Below, piece by piece: positions 50,787-59,658 of a DNA stretch of 64,000 nt. The stretch comes from Parvularcula sp964219355. GTDB lineage: Bacteria; Pseudomonadota; Alphaproteobacteria; Caulobacterales; Parvularculaceae. The notes beneath the pieces were generated by a model. The model was not told where the DNA came from. It was given only the letters and a program-made list of their open reading frames with translations, and ran no database searches. The stretch covers positions 806,001 through 870,000 of the forward strand of contig CAXPOZ010000001.1 of NCBI GenBank assembly GCA_964219355.1, written 5' to 3'. Positions within the stretch are counted from its first letter, which is position 1, and every line of letters begins with the position of its first letter. The position numbers and the translations under genes are program-made.

Positions 50787-52751
50787 TCAGCCCATGATCA
50801 GGTCACCCTCGCCCTGCAGGACAAGTTCCTGACCGTCCCCATATTCGATCGTGAGGTTGTTCCCGCCATTGCCAGTCTGGGTCACAACCAGTTCGTTTAC
50901 ATCGATATAGGCGAGCAACTCGGCCTCGCTTGAGATGATCGCATCTTCGAAGATGATCTCATCGCCTTCGCCGAAATCAAGATCGACGATGATGGCGCGC
51001 TCAGCATCACGGACATCAAAATCATCCGCACCCGATCCACCGGTCAGGCGGTCAACGCCTTCTTCAGCGATCAGGAGGTCAGCGCCATTGCCGCCATTGA
51101 GGCGATCATTGCCGGTGCCGCCGCGCACCGTATCAGCGCCAGCATTGCCGGTAACGGTGTCATCACCGCTGCCGCCTTCGACAAGGTCATTACCGCCGCG
51201 GCCTTCGACGAGGTCATTGCCCGCGCCGCCGCGCACCGTGTCATTACCGGCCTGACCGCGCACGGTGTCAGCGTTATTGCCGCCATCGAGGACGTCGTCA
51301 TCGGCACCGCCCTCAAGCGTGTCATTACCAGCATCGCCTTCGAGCGTGTCCGCATCAAGACCACCGAAGAGCGTGTCATCGCCGTCGCCGCCCTCAAGCG
51401 TGTCTTCGCCCTTGTTGCCGATCAGCGTATCGTCGTCAGCACCGCCGAGGAGCGAGTCGTCATCATTGCCGCCGATCAGCGAGTCGTCGCCAGCCCCACC
51501 GCTCAGCGTGTCATCGCCATTGCGGCCTTCGAGCGTGTCATCGCCGTCACCGCCCATCAGGTCGTTGTCATCACCATCGCCCTGAATGAATTCGCCGTCG
51601 CCGGTGCCGTCCGGAATGACAGCCTGTCCTTCATCGCCCGGCCCGTTCACAGCAAAGCCGGCCGGTTTGATGATGGTGTGACCGATATCCTGCAGCACAG
51701 CGAGTTCAAGATCACCGATCGAGACGCGGTCGCCGGGAATGACGAACGGGTTCATCAGTGCCTGCGCGAGATTGATGCCGTTCTGCACAACTGTCGTTGT
51801 ACCGATGAAGTGTGAAATGTCAGACCCAGGTCCCTGATCATATTCGAGCGGGATCGGCCCGCCGAAGACCGCCATGGCATTCTCACCAACAAAATGCGGG
51901 ATGCCGTCGATATATTCGACAAGCAGGTCGTACTCATTGCCGAAAAAGGCCGGGAAGCCGTCGGAGGTATCGACCGGCAGGCCATTGTCGCTGACTTCCT
52001 GGAAACCAAAGAAGCCCAACCCGTGCCCCAGCTCATGGAGCAGTACGGAGTAAAAATCGAACTGATTGTTGGGAACGTTCTGCGACACAGTCGTGTCATA
52101 GAAGAACTGGCCGGAGTTGATGAAGGACGGGTTCACATAAACATAAAGGTCCGGGGTCGCCCCATTTGAGTCGATACCAGTCTGCATCTCATAGAGCGTA
52201 TTAGCGATATAGACGGCGGTATCACCGGCATTGTAGGTGCCGCTGCCGTCATTATCGACGTAATAGTCATAAATGTTCGTCGCGGGACCGGCGGCCGCCA
52301 CTGCAGTTGTTCCGCCAACCTGAACCTGCACCTCGATCGAGGCACCCGGCACACTGGCGAGGAACTGGCCCCAGGTATTGAGGGCAATTTCCGTCAGTGT
52401 CTTGAAGATATCGAGTGTCGCCTGTGACGTCGTTCCCGTCACATCGAGAACCGTCACACCGAAGTCGATGGCTTTAAGAAGGCCGCTGTCAAAATTGAGC
52501 CCCTGGCCCCATCCCGAATGCACGCCACTATCCTCATAGGAGACTGTCCCGAGGCTCGAGAGTTGGCCATCTTCGAAAAAGCTGCGTTCCTTGAGGAAGG
52601 AATGATCGTGACCGTCCCCTTCACCATGCCCGGCAGAACATGCCGCGCAGGCGCATCCCTCGTCATGCGGCGCTTCCTCGGCCATAGGCACCCGGAAAGC
52701 GGCAAACCCGTTTGATGCGTCTTCAATTGTCCATGACGTGAACCCTGCCAT
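50787..52751 (-). CDS. Secreted RTX metalloprotease-like protein
   Basis: A 654-residue protein from ATG 52751, preceded by AGGAGGAG. Residues 24-50 are Cys/His/Asp-rich (EGCACAACSAGHGEGDGHDH). A metzincin-like site HELGHGLGF has His239, Glu240 and His243; His314 in SHFIG may be the third ligand and Met333 in ALMNP the Met-turn. Residues ~390-580 hold about 20 calcium-binding nonapeptides of the GGxGxDxL type, followed by a C-terminal type I secretion region. There is no N-terminal signal peptide, as expected for type I export. No ABC exporter genes are adjacent. Confidence 0.85.
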   Translation of the reverse strand: MAGFTSWTIEDASNGFAAFRVPMAEEAPHDEGCACAACSAGHGEGDGHDHSFLKERSFFEDGQLSSLGTVSYEDSGVHSGWGQGLNFDSGLLKAIDFGVTVLDVTGTTSQATLDIFKTLTEIALNTWGQFLASVPGASIEVQVQVGGTTAVAAAGPATNIYDYYVDNDGSGTYNAGDTAVYIANTLYEMQTGIDSNGATPDLYVYVNPSFINSGQFFYDTTVSQNVPNNQFDFYSVLLHELGHGLGFFGFQEVSDNGLPVDTSDGFPAFFGNEYDLLVEYIDGIPHFVGENAMAVFGGPIPLEYDQGPGSDISHFIGTTTVVQNGINLAQALMNPFVIPGDRVSIGDLELAVLQDIGHTIIKPAGFAVNGPGDEGQAVIPDGTGDGEFIQGDGDDNDLMGGDGDDTLEGRNGDDTLSGGAGDDSLIGGNDDDSLLGGADDDTLIGNKGEDTLEGGDGDDTLFGGLDADTLEGDAGNDTLEGGADDDVLDGGNNADTVRGQAGNDTVRGGAGNDLVEGRGGNDLVEGGSGDDTVTGNAGADTVRGGTGNDRLNGGNGADLLIAEEGVDRLTGGSGADDFDVRDAERAIIVDLDFGEGDEIIFEDAIISSEAELLAYIDVNELVVTQTGNGGNNLTIEYGDGQELVLQGEGDLIMG

Positions 52752-53101
52752 GCTCAAGCTCCTCCTTGCTGCGCCAACTCCCAGCAAAATCCTTGTACAC
52801 AGGTTCGACCGTTCCCGTGCCTAACGGTCCGGCAATCTAGCCGGAAACGTCGTGAGGATGAGCGCGCACGCCGGAAAAGCTGGCCCGTTCTCTCCCCCGA
52901 CGCCTAGCGGCCCCAAAATTTACGGTAATCCGCTGTTTGTAAAGGGGGAATTAGACATTTCCACAGGCTGGGGCGGTCAGATCACTGTGGTTGTCGCGAT
53001 ACTTAGCGGGAACATGTCATTTTAGGCGAACAGAGAACTTCAACTTCACCTCCTTCGCGTATTCTCCAGCCCATAAAATCAGCTTTCCGGGGAGAGAGAC
53101 G
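52752..53101. other. 350-bp intergenic region between divergent genes
   Basis: This gap separates the RTX gene (minus) from the small exported protein gene (plus) and should hold both promoters. The ribosome binding site AGGAGGAG of the RTX gene and GGGGAGAGAGACG of the plus gene lie at its edges. No tRNA, hairpin terminator or convincing promoter pair was recognised inside it. Confidence 0.5.
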
Positions 53102-53572
53102 ATGAACGGGATGATGGGGATCGTGATGATCGGCGGTGTTGCCGTCGCTGCGCTGGGCGGCTTTCAACTCTCAAAAGTGGGCCCTGCGCCCTTCTCATAC
53201 GACAACGCCAGCGCCGAAGCCCGCCGTGCCTTTCTAACCGAAGAGGCAACGGATATGGCGCGCGTCGTGAGGCGGTCGCTTGTCAGTCCTTCTGGCGTCG
53301 GTCCCTCTTTTGATCTGACCGGAACGACCGTTGATGAGTATCGCCGCCGGATCCAGTTCGAGATCACCGTCCGGGGCAGCGGCACGCCAGACCCGACGGC
53401 CTTCCACGCGCTGTCAAAAAAAATGAAGCAAGCGGAATGCCCGCGCTATGTCGGTACACGGCTTAGTGAAAGTGATGTCGAGATATCCTATTCTTTCGTC
53501 GACAAGAACAATCGGCGGATCCAGAAAGTGTCTATCTCGAATGGATATTGCCGCGGCTACCTGACAGCCTGA
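53102..53572 (+). CDS. Small anchored hypothetical protein, 156 aa
   Basis: ATG 53102 follows GGGGAGAG. One N-terminal hydrophobic segment (MNGMMGIVMIGGVAVAALGG) serves as anchor or signal. The rest is a soluble alpha/beta domain of about 130 residues with two cysteines (AECPRY and NGYCRGY) that may form a disulfide. No family was recognised. The last 16 bp overlap the convergent Cys-cluster gene. Confidence 0.55.
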   Translation: MNGMMGIVMIGGVAVAALGGFQLSKVGPAPFSYDNASAEARRAFLTEEATDMARVVRRSLVSPSGVGPSFDLTGTTVDEYRRRIQFEITVRGSGTPDPTAFHALSKKMKQAECPRYVGTRLSESDVEISYSFVDKNNRRIQKVSISNGYCRGYLTA

Positions 53573-54099
53573 GAGGGCCGCGCTTGTTCCACATAAGGCC
53601 GAAGCGATTGCAGGAAGCTATGTACGCGCGAGGACAGCGATCCCGCCCGGAATTGGGATAATGACTCGGGAGTCCAGCCATCACCCGGTGACAGCTCTCC
53701 ATACAGATCATCCAGCTTCGCCCTATCTTCGGCATTGAGCGGCAAAGCGGCTGCGCCCTTCAGGAGACCGAGCAGTTCATGAACTTCTCGCATGGCCGGC
53801 AGTGCTTCAACAACAACGCACATCAGCGTTGGCTCTTCACGCCATGACCGGCCCGCCAGAATTTCCTGCGTCAGCCGTTGCCCCGCCCCAAGGCAGTCAT
53901 ATTTCGCGCAGCCTGCATATCCTTGCACGTCGCGCTCGGTATAGATACGGCAGCCATTCTTCTCATCGAGGTTTGGGCAGGGCTCCCCATTGGGTTTGTC
54001 GACTGGAAATTCAGGCCCCTGAACAAATGCCAGAGCGAAACAGCACAGCGCCTCACAGCGTGAGCAATCGGCCTGCAGTTCCGGTGTGCTAATTTCCAT
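53557..54099 (-). CDS. Cysteine-cluster protein (YkgJ-like N-terminal motif)
   Basis: A 180-residue protein. The first ~75 residues carry CSRCEALCC, followed by KPNGEPCPNLDEKNGCRIY and GCAKYDCLGAGQ, a cysteine arrangement like that of YkgJ-type proteins thought to bind zinc or an iron-sulfur cluster. The same module opens some pentapeptide-repeat proteins, but no such repeats follow here; the C-terminal half is helical. ATG 54099 has GAGGAGAGG just upstream. It lies directly after the tsf terminator on the same strand. Confidence 0.75.
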   Translation of the reverse strand: MEISTPELQADCSRCEALCCFALAFVQGPEFPVDKPNGEPCPNLDEKNGCRIYTERDVQGYAGCAKYDCLGAGQRLTQEILAGRSWREEPTLMCVVVEALPAMREVHELLGLLKGAAALPLNAEDRAKLDDLYGELSPGDGWTPESLSQFRAGSLSSRVHSFLQSLRPYVEQARPSQAVR

Positions 54100-54117
54100 C
54101 CACCCTCTCCTCACAAA

Positions 54118-54145
54118 AAAGGGCGCCCCCGGAGGAACGCCCTTT
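54118..54145 (-). terminator. Terminator of the rpsB-tsf operon
   Basis: Minus-strand AAAGGGCG and CGCCCTTT pair around a 12-base loop, followed by a T-run (plus-strand A115-A120). It lies about 35 bp past the tsf stop. The run overlaps the upstream region of the Cys-cluster gene, whose promoter must therefore be very close to this point or rely on read-through. Confidence 0.85.
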
Positions 54146-54180
54146 CGCGAAGATCATATAAAGACCGAAAGCCTCTCAGC

Positions 54181-55104
54181 TCAGCCTTTGTTCATCGCGG
54201 CGACTTCCGCTGCGAAATCTTCTTCTTCCTTCTCGACGCCTTCACCAAGCTCGAGGCGGATGAAGCCGTCCAGCGTCACTTCTGCGCCAGCTTCCGCTTT
54301 TGCATTGGCAACGACGTCCTTGATGCGGGTCTCGCCATCGATGACGAAGATCTGCTCGAGGAGAACGCTCTCTTCGTAGAATTTCTGCATCCGGCCTTCG
54401 ACCATCTTCTCGATGATGTTGTCCGGCTTGCCAGAGGCGCGCGCCTGATCAGCCAGCACGTTTTTCTCACGGGCAACGACGTCCTGATCGAGGTCAGCAA
54501 CAGTCAGTGCCAGCGGACGAGCGGCAGCGATGTGCATGGCAACCTGTTTGCCGACCGGCAGAAGGGCCTGGCTGTCGCCGGTTGATTTGAGCGCAACGAG
54601 GACAACGATCTTGCCGGCCTGCTCACCGATCGGGGTGTGCACGTAAGGCACGACAACGCCGTGCTCGACATTCAGCGACGCCGCGCGGCGCACGCTCATA
54701 TTCTCGCCGATCTGGCCAACCATCTCGGTGACGTGCTCTTCAACGGATTTGCCAGCGCCCGGGAACTCGGCCGCTTTCACAGCTTCGACAGAGCCATCGG
54801 TCGACAGAGCGACCTGCGCGATTTCGGCGACCATTTTCTGGAACAGCTCGTTGCGCGCAACGAAGTCGGTTTCAGAGTTCACTTCAACGACAGCGCCTTT
54901 GGTGCCGTCGAGCGCGTATGCCACGAGGCCTTCGGAAGCCGCACGGCCGGCCTTTTTCGCGGCTTTCGCGAGGCCTTTCTTACGCAGCCAATCAACAGCG
55001 GCTTCGATGTCGCCGTCATTTTCCTGCAGGGCTTTTTTCGAATCCATCATCCCCGCGCCGGTTTTCTCGCGCAGTTCCTTCACCATCTGGGCCGTGATCG
55101 CCAT
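54181..55104 (-). CDS. tsf: Elongation factor Ts
   Basis: A 307-residue EF-Ts, the nucleotide exchange factor of EF-Tu. MVKELREKTGAGMMDSKKAL and the following TDFVAR (SETDFVARNELF) motif are diagnostic. The C-terminal core and dimerisation segments are complete. ATG 55104 follows AAAAGGAGA. It is 161 bp downstream of rpsB, with a strong hairpin between them, as often seen in rpsB-tsf operons. Confidence 0.97.
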   Translation of the reverse strand: MAITAQMVKELREKTGAGMMDSKKALQENDGDIEAAVDWLRKKGLAKAAKKAGRAASEGLVAYALDGTKGAVVEVNSETDFVARNELFQKMVAEIAQVALSTDGSVEAVKAAEFPGAGKSVEEHVTEMVGQIGENMSVRRAASLNVEHGVVVPYVHTPIGEQAGKIVVLVALKSTGDSQALLPVGKQVAMHIAAARPLALTVADLDQDVVAREKNVLADQARASGKPDNIIEKMVEGRMQKFYEESVLLEQIFVIDGETRIKDVVANAKAEAGAEVTLDGFIRLELGEGVEKEEEDFAAEVAAMNKG

Positions 55105-55172
55105 GGGTGTCTCCTTTTGAGGGGTCTCTCGCGGGCTGGCCCCTAAGCCAAGCGCCGCCATTTGAAAAGGCG

Positions 55173-55204
55173 TCTGCCCCCTCGTGGTGCACGATGGGGG
55201 CAGA
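55173..55204 (-). promoter_or_regulatory. Intercistronic hairpin between rpsB and tsf
   Basis: TCTGCCCCC and GGGGGCAGA enclose an inner TCGTG / CACGA dyad, giving a nearly continuous 32-bp stem-loop without a T-run. Such hairpins between rpsB and tsf can cause partial termination or protect the upstream message. The role here is inferred. Confidence 0.55.
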
Positions 55205-55265
55205 GCGGTGATAATTTGTCTGGCCATTTGGCCATCTCATCCGGCCCATAAGGCCGGTGAGGAAT

Positions 55266-56060
55266 TTACTCGGCTTTCGCCGGTTCTGCGTCCGCAGCAG
55301 CGGCCGCTTCTTCGAGGGCCGGCTCGACCGGGGCTTCTTCAAGCTCGCCGAGGTCCTGACCCATATCGATCGCAGAGGCCGAGATGCCGTCGATCACCGC
55401 GTCTGCAACGAGGTTGCAGTAAAGCGAGATCGCGCGCGATGCATCGTCATTACCCGGAATGATGTAATCGACGCCTTCAGGCGAGCAGTTGGTGTCGACA
55501 ACCGCGACGACCGGGATGCCAAGCTTTTTGGCTTCCTTTATCGCGATGTCTTCCTTGTTCACGTCAACGACGAACATCAGGTCCGGCAGGCCGCCCATTT
55601 CGCGGATACCGCCGAGCGACAGCTCGAGCTTTTCGTGCTCACGGGTCATGTTGAGCTGCTCTTTCTTGGTGAAGCCTTTGGCTTCGCCTTCAAGAGCGGC
55701 TTCAATCGCACCGAGGCGCTTGATCGAGCCCGACACGGTTTCCCAGTTAGTCAGCGTGCCGCCGAGCCAGCGGTTGTTCATGTAATATTGAGCGCAGCGA
55801 GCAGCAGCTTCTGCAACCGGCTGTTGCGCCTGGCGCTTGGTCCCGACGAACAGGACGCGGCCGCCACCGGCGACGACTTCGCGGACCTTGACCAGCGCCT
55901 GGTGGAGGAGCGGGACAGTCTGCGACAGGTCGATGATATGAATGCCCGAACGGTCGCCAAAGATGTATTGGCGCATGCGCGGGTTCCAGCGGTGGGTCTG
56001 GTGGCCAAAGTGGACGCCGGCTTCGAGGAGCTGGCGCATAGTGAAATCGGGCAGAGCCAT
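55266..56060 (-). CDS. rpsB: 30S ribosomal protein S2
   Basis: A 264-residue S2. FTMRQLLEAGVHFGHQTHRWNP at the N-terminus, NNRWLGGTLTNW, and LPDLMFVVDVNKEDIAIKEA are standard. The last ~30 residues are an Ala/Glu-rich extension (LEEAAAAADAEPAKAE), common in alphaproteobacteria. ATG 56060 follows AAGGAAAAG. First gene of the interrupted supercluster. Confidence 0.97.
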   Translation of the reverse strand: MALPDFTMRQLLEAGVHFGHQTHRWNPRMRQYIFGDRSGIHIIDLSQTVPLLHQALVKVREVVAGGGRVLFVGTKRQAQQPVAEAAARCAQYYMNNRWLGGTLTNWETVSGSIKRLGAIEAALEGEAKGFTKKEQLNMTREHEKLELSLGGIREMGGLPDLMFVVDVNKEDIAIKEAKKLGIPVVAVVDTNCSPEGVDYIIPGNDDASRAISLYCNLVADAVIDGISASAIDMGQDLGELEEAPVEPALEEAAAAADAEPAKAE

Positions 56061-56213
56061 AGTCTGCTTTTCCTTCTTCGGTTGAGCCGCCGCGGGGAGG
56101 AAGCGAAGGGCCCGGAAAGGCAGGTTGGATGGAGGCTTTGCCTCCCCTGTCAGACCGGCGGATCCAGCGCCACCGAAGTATGTGACCCCGCGTGGGGATT
56201 TAACGATCGCGGG

Positions 56214-56242
56214 CGCATAGTGGAAAAAGGGACAGGAGGCAA
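56214..56242 (-). promoter_or_regulatory. Possible sigma-70-type promoter for rpsB
   Basis: On the minus strand TTGCCT (56242-56237) and TATGCG (56219-56214) are 17 bp apart. The -10 match is weak, but position and spacing fit. It would give an untranslated leader of about 150 bases. Confidence 0.35.
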
Positions 56243-56283
56243 GGGGATTTGAGTGAGGGAGCATACCAACGCATCAGTTCACC

Positions 56284-56406
56284 CGCTCATCCCCGCGAAG
56301 GCGGGGATCTGCCTCTGATGCGCTGATGTCTCATTCTTCAATAAGTGAACAGACGGACCCAGCACCATCACGGAAGACCAGATGCCCGCCTGCGCGGGCA
56401 TGAGCG
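56284..56406. repeat. Inverted pair of REP-like palindromes
   Basis: Unit 1 (56284-56311) contains CATCCCCGCGAAGGCGGGGAT; unit 2 (56379-56406) read in reverse has the same layout, CATGCCCGC then GCGGGCATCTG, so they are inverted copies of one 28-bp family with compensating changes in the stem. About 67 bp separate them. The family differs from that at 235-366. Confidence 0.75.
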
Positions 56407-56432
56407 GAGAGAAGGAAGCCCGAACTCAAACC

Positions 56433-57431
56433 TCACCCACGAACATCATCCGGGGACAGGCCCGGGCTGCCAGCCCTCTTTGCTTCGGCGGCGCGGATGA
56501 GTTCGGCAACGCGGGAGATCAGGGGAACGGTGAGCCCATGCTGGGTGGCCAAATCCTCAACCGCTCCTTGCAGGACGCCAATCTCTGTCGGCCGTCCACG
56601 GCTTAAATCCTCCCACATGGAGGAACGTGCCATCCGGTCGATCTTCAGCATACGCCCAGAGACGATGCGAAATACCGGGGTTGGCAGGCGCAGGATCATC
56701 GGCACCATTTTCGGCGGCAGCGGCGTTGCCTTTGCAGGCGTGATCCCAGCCGCTGCCAGCACACGGAGCGCTTCGTCCATCTGCCCCGCCACCAGCCGCC
56801 GCCAGTCACGGTCCGAGAGCTGTTCATAGAGGGTGAGGCCGGACAGCGCGTTGAGCGCATTATTCAGATTAAGAAGCAGCTTCCCCCAGAGGACACTGCC
56901 CATATCGGCGCTTTCATGAACCGGCAGGTAGGGCACGCTTAGCGCCCCACCGATACCGCCCGAACCCGCCTCGATCATGATATCCCCGCTCGTCCCACGG
57001 TGCAGCCGCCCATCCTCCGTCTGCAGCACATTAAATGGCACCATCCCCGCCCGCACATCCCGGCCGGGCAGGCCCTCGCGCAAGATATCGGCATTCCCAA
57101 CACCGTTCTGCAGGCTGATGACCACCGCGCCTTGCGGGGCCTCCGCCGCGATCAGCTCGGCCATGTCTGCCGTGCCGCCCGATTTGACCGTGACCAGAAT
57201 GATATCCGCGCCGCGCAGGATCGCGCTATCCTCACTGACCTGAAGCTGCCCCGGCAGTACCGTCGCATCGAGCCCTTCATGGCTTGAGAGGTGAAGCCCC
57301 GCCGCCACCCGCGCCACCATCGCGGGCCGCGCCAGCATCCGCACTTCATGGCCGCCAAGGGAAAGGAGCCCGCCGACATAGCCGCCTATACTACCCGCGC
57401 CTGCAATCGCGATGGTTTTCGTCTGGGCCAT
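56433..57431 (-). CDS. Ketopantoate reductase family protein (PanE/ApbA-like)
   Basis: A 332-residue oxidoreductase. IAIAGAGSIGGYVGG binds the dinucleotide, VTVKSGGTADM carries the conserved lysine, SLQNGVGNAD is the NGxG segment, and KLLLNLNNALNAL starts the C-terminal helical domain. PanE reduces 2-dehydropantoate for coenzyme A synthesis, but the family includes paralogues with other 2-keto acids, and no pantothenate genes lie nearby, so the gene symbol is withheld. Confidence 0.82.
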   Translation of the reverse strand: MAQTKTIAIAGAGSIGGYVGGLLSLGGHEVRMLARPAMVARVAAGLHLSSHEGLDATVLPGQLQVSEDSAILRGADIILVTVKSGGTADMAELIAAEAPQGAVVISLQNGVGNADILREGLPGRDVRAGMVPFNVLQTEDGRLHRGTSGDIMIEAGSGGIGGALSVPYLPVHESADMGSVLWGKLLLNLNNALNALSGLTLYEQLSDRDWRRLVAGQMDEALRVLAAAGITPAKATPLPPKMVPMILRLPTPVFRIVSGRMLKIDRMARSSMWEDLSRGRPTEIGVLQGAVEDLATQHGLTVPLISRVAELIRAAEAKRAGSPGLSPDDVRG

Positions 57432-57513
57432 CTTTGCTCCTTGTTCGCTCTCTCTTGCCGCTTCGGGCCGTCAATGCTTTGATCACCTTGAAGGGTGACG
57501 GGGAAGTTCACGC

Positions 57514-59514
57514 ATGTATCTCAGGGCACTAACGCTCGCCTTTGGCGCAAGCCTCGTTCTCGCGCTGATGCCCGTACGGGCGCAAGACGGCAAAGCGGAG
57601 ATCGCGCCCATCCCGCAATGGGTTGCGGATGCGGGCCGGCCGGACCCGAACCTTGTCTCCCGCGATGAGGCTGAGGACGGCTCGATCGTCCTTCTTTATG
57701 ACATGCAGCGCCGCAAAACAGCCGATGGCTATGATTCCTTCTGGCGGTTTGCCGAACTCGTCACCAGCGTCGCGGGGCTTGAGGAAGCCGCCCGATTGTC
57801 GCTCGATTATGATCCGACTAAGGAGGAGATCACCCTTCATGATGTCGCGATCTGGCGAGGCGGCAAAAAGCTTGACCGCCTCAAAGGGCTGGAGCTGCAA
57901 TTTGCCCGGCAGGAGCAGGAGCTTGACCGCGGCATCGTCGATGGCCGCATGACCGTCTTTGCCGAGCTGCCCGATGTCCGGGTCGGCGATATCATCGATG
58001 TCTCCCACACGCTGGTCGCGAAGACGCCGCTCTGGCCGGATGAGTTCTTTGCCGATTTCCCGACCCGCTTTGTGGTGGATACAGGATTCGGCCGTCGGCG
58101 GATCATCGTGCCGGATGACATGCCGCTGACTATCCGGACCCGCGGGGATGCCGAGGGCATGACTGTCAGCCGTAAGAACGGGATGACGGAATATCTGTGG
58201 CAGGCAACCCATCCTGATATCTACGATTATGAGGCCAACACGCCGGTCAGCCATATTCAGGGCGGCAGCCTTTCGATCTCCAGCTATGATGAGTGGAGCG
58301 ATGTCGCCGCCTGGGCCGCTGATCTTTATGACATCGATATGACCCTGCCGGCGGGCCTTGCCGAAGAGCTTGATGAGCTCAAAGGGACGGATGCGGAGAA
58401 AATCACCTGGGCGATCCGGCATGTGCAGGACAATGTCCGCTATGTCAGTGACGTGATCGGGCTTGGGGCCTATCGTCCCCGCCCCCCTGCGCTGACTGGC
58501 CGGCGCGGCTATGGCGATTGCAAGGACAAATCCCTCCTCCTCACCGCAATGCTGCGCCATATGGGCTATGAGGCTGTCCCGGCGCTGGTGCATTCGGATG
58601 AAGGGGCGCTGCTGCCACTGGTCGCTCCGGGGCCGGTCCATTTCGATCACGTCATTGTGCGGATCGAATGGCAAGGCAAGCCGCATTACATCGATGCGAC
58701 CTGGTCGCTGCAGGGCGGGGTGTTCCCGGAGATCTACGCGCCACGCTATTCCTGGGCCCTGCCGATCCGCCCCGGCGCCGATCTTGAAGAGATGAATGAC
58801 AGCCCGCTCGATGCGCCTGAAAAGGAAGTCGTCGAGACTTACGCATTTGAGGATTCAGGCGACATCGCCTTCACCGTCGCCTCGGTCTTTCATGGCCGCG
58901 CCGCCGATGTCATGCGCGGCGATATCAGCGAGACATCGAACCGGACGATGTCGGAGAATTACCGCGACTGGTACCGCAAGCGCTATCCGGGCCTCGACAT
59001 GGTCGAGCGGATCAGGGTGACGGACGACCGCGACGCCAACCTCATCACCATGACGGAATCCTACAGCCTCGCCTTTGAGGATTTCGAGGCCGACGATCTC
59101 GATGATGACTTCGCCTATTCGGCCTATTCGGTGGATTACGACCTGCCGGCAGTAGACGGGAAAGACCGCAAGGCCCCGATCGCGATCCCGCACCCCCTCA
59201 ACGCCGTGCATGAAGTGATCGTCGAGAATGGCGGCACCCATGACGGCATGGAGGCGGTGTCGAGCCGCATCGGCCCCCTCTCGGTCGATTTTGAGACTAA
59301 GGAAGACGGCGAGCGGCTCCATCTGCACTGGGCGATCCGGACCGAAGGCCGCGCCATTCAGGCGGAGGACGCCCAGAGCTATGAGCGCGCCCGGCGGGCC
59401 TTTGATGACCTTCTTTATATCACCTGGGACTTCGGTCAGCTGGGTGAAGACGACGAGACGGAACAATCTCCAAGTGTGGGCGAGATCCTGATGGATGCGT
59501 TCTTCGGGCGTTAA
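57514..59514 (+). CDS. Exported DUF3857/transglutaminase-like protein
   Basis: A 666-residue protein with signal peptide MYLRALTLAFGASLVLALMPVRAQ, a DUF3857 domain (~50-230), and a transglutaminase-like domain with the full Cys-His-Asp set: Cys336 in GYGDCKDKS, His379 in HFDHVIV and Asp394 in YIDATW. The C-terminal ~230 residues form a beta-rich extension. Proteins of this layout are periplasmic and their substrates are unknown. It lies 144 bp upstream of the alpha-2-macroglobulin gene on the same strand. Confidence 0.85.
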   Translation: MYLRALTLAFGASLVLALMPVRAQDGKAEIAPIPQWVADAGRPDPNLVSRDEAEDGSIVLLYDMQRRKTADGYDSFWRFAELVTSVAGLEEAARLSLDYDPTKEEITLHDVAIWRGGKKLDRLKGLELQFARQEQELDRGIVDGRMTVFAELPDVRVGDIIDVSHTLVAKTPLWPDEFFADFPTRFVVDTGFGRRRIIVPDDMPLTIRTRGDAEGMTVSRKNGMTEYLWQATHPDIYDYEANTPVSHIQGGSLSISSYDEWSDVAAWAADLYDIDMTLPAGLAEELDELKGTDAEKITWAIRHVQDNVRYVSDVIGLGAYRPRPPALTGRRGYGDCKDKSLLLTAMLRHMGYEAVPALVHSDEGALLPLVAPGPVHFDHVIVRIEWQGKPHYIDATWSLQGGVFPEIYAPRYSWALPIRPGADLEEMNDSPLDAPEKEVVETYAFEDSGDIAFTVASVFHGRAADVMRGDISETSNRTMSENYRDWYRKRYPGLDMVERIRVTDDRDANLITMTESYSLAFEDFEADDLDDDFAYSAYSVDYDLPAVDGKDRKAPIAIPHPLNAVHEVIVENGGTHDGMEAVSSRIGPLSVDFETKEDGERLHLHWAIRTEGRAIQAEDAQSYERARRAFDDLLYITWDFGQLGEDDETEQSPSVGEILMDAFFGR

Positions 59515-59658
59515 CGCCTTCATTTTACCCGCACTTGGCCATTCACGCGCCTTGCCGCCGCCCCAGTCAGGGTTTGCGGTAGTCAGGTGTTTCGCGACAC
59601 GGCCCATCGCCCTAAAAGCAGGGGGTAATAGGGGCTCATCATGGAAGAGGGAATGAGT

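Larger units (their letters stand above)
56061..56432. other. 372-bp region between rpsB and panE-like gene
   Basis: It holds the rpsB leader (56061-56213), a possible promoter at 56214-56242 and a pair of REP-like elements (56284-56406). A small hairpin GGAGGC/GCCTCC lies in the leader near 56132-56148. No other gene is seen. Confidence 0.6.

Noticed and set aside
50935..51585. Ser/Pro-rich plus-strand open frames
   Set aside because: These are complements of the RTX nonapeptide repeats, not coding repeats of their own.
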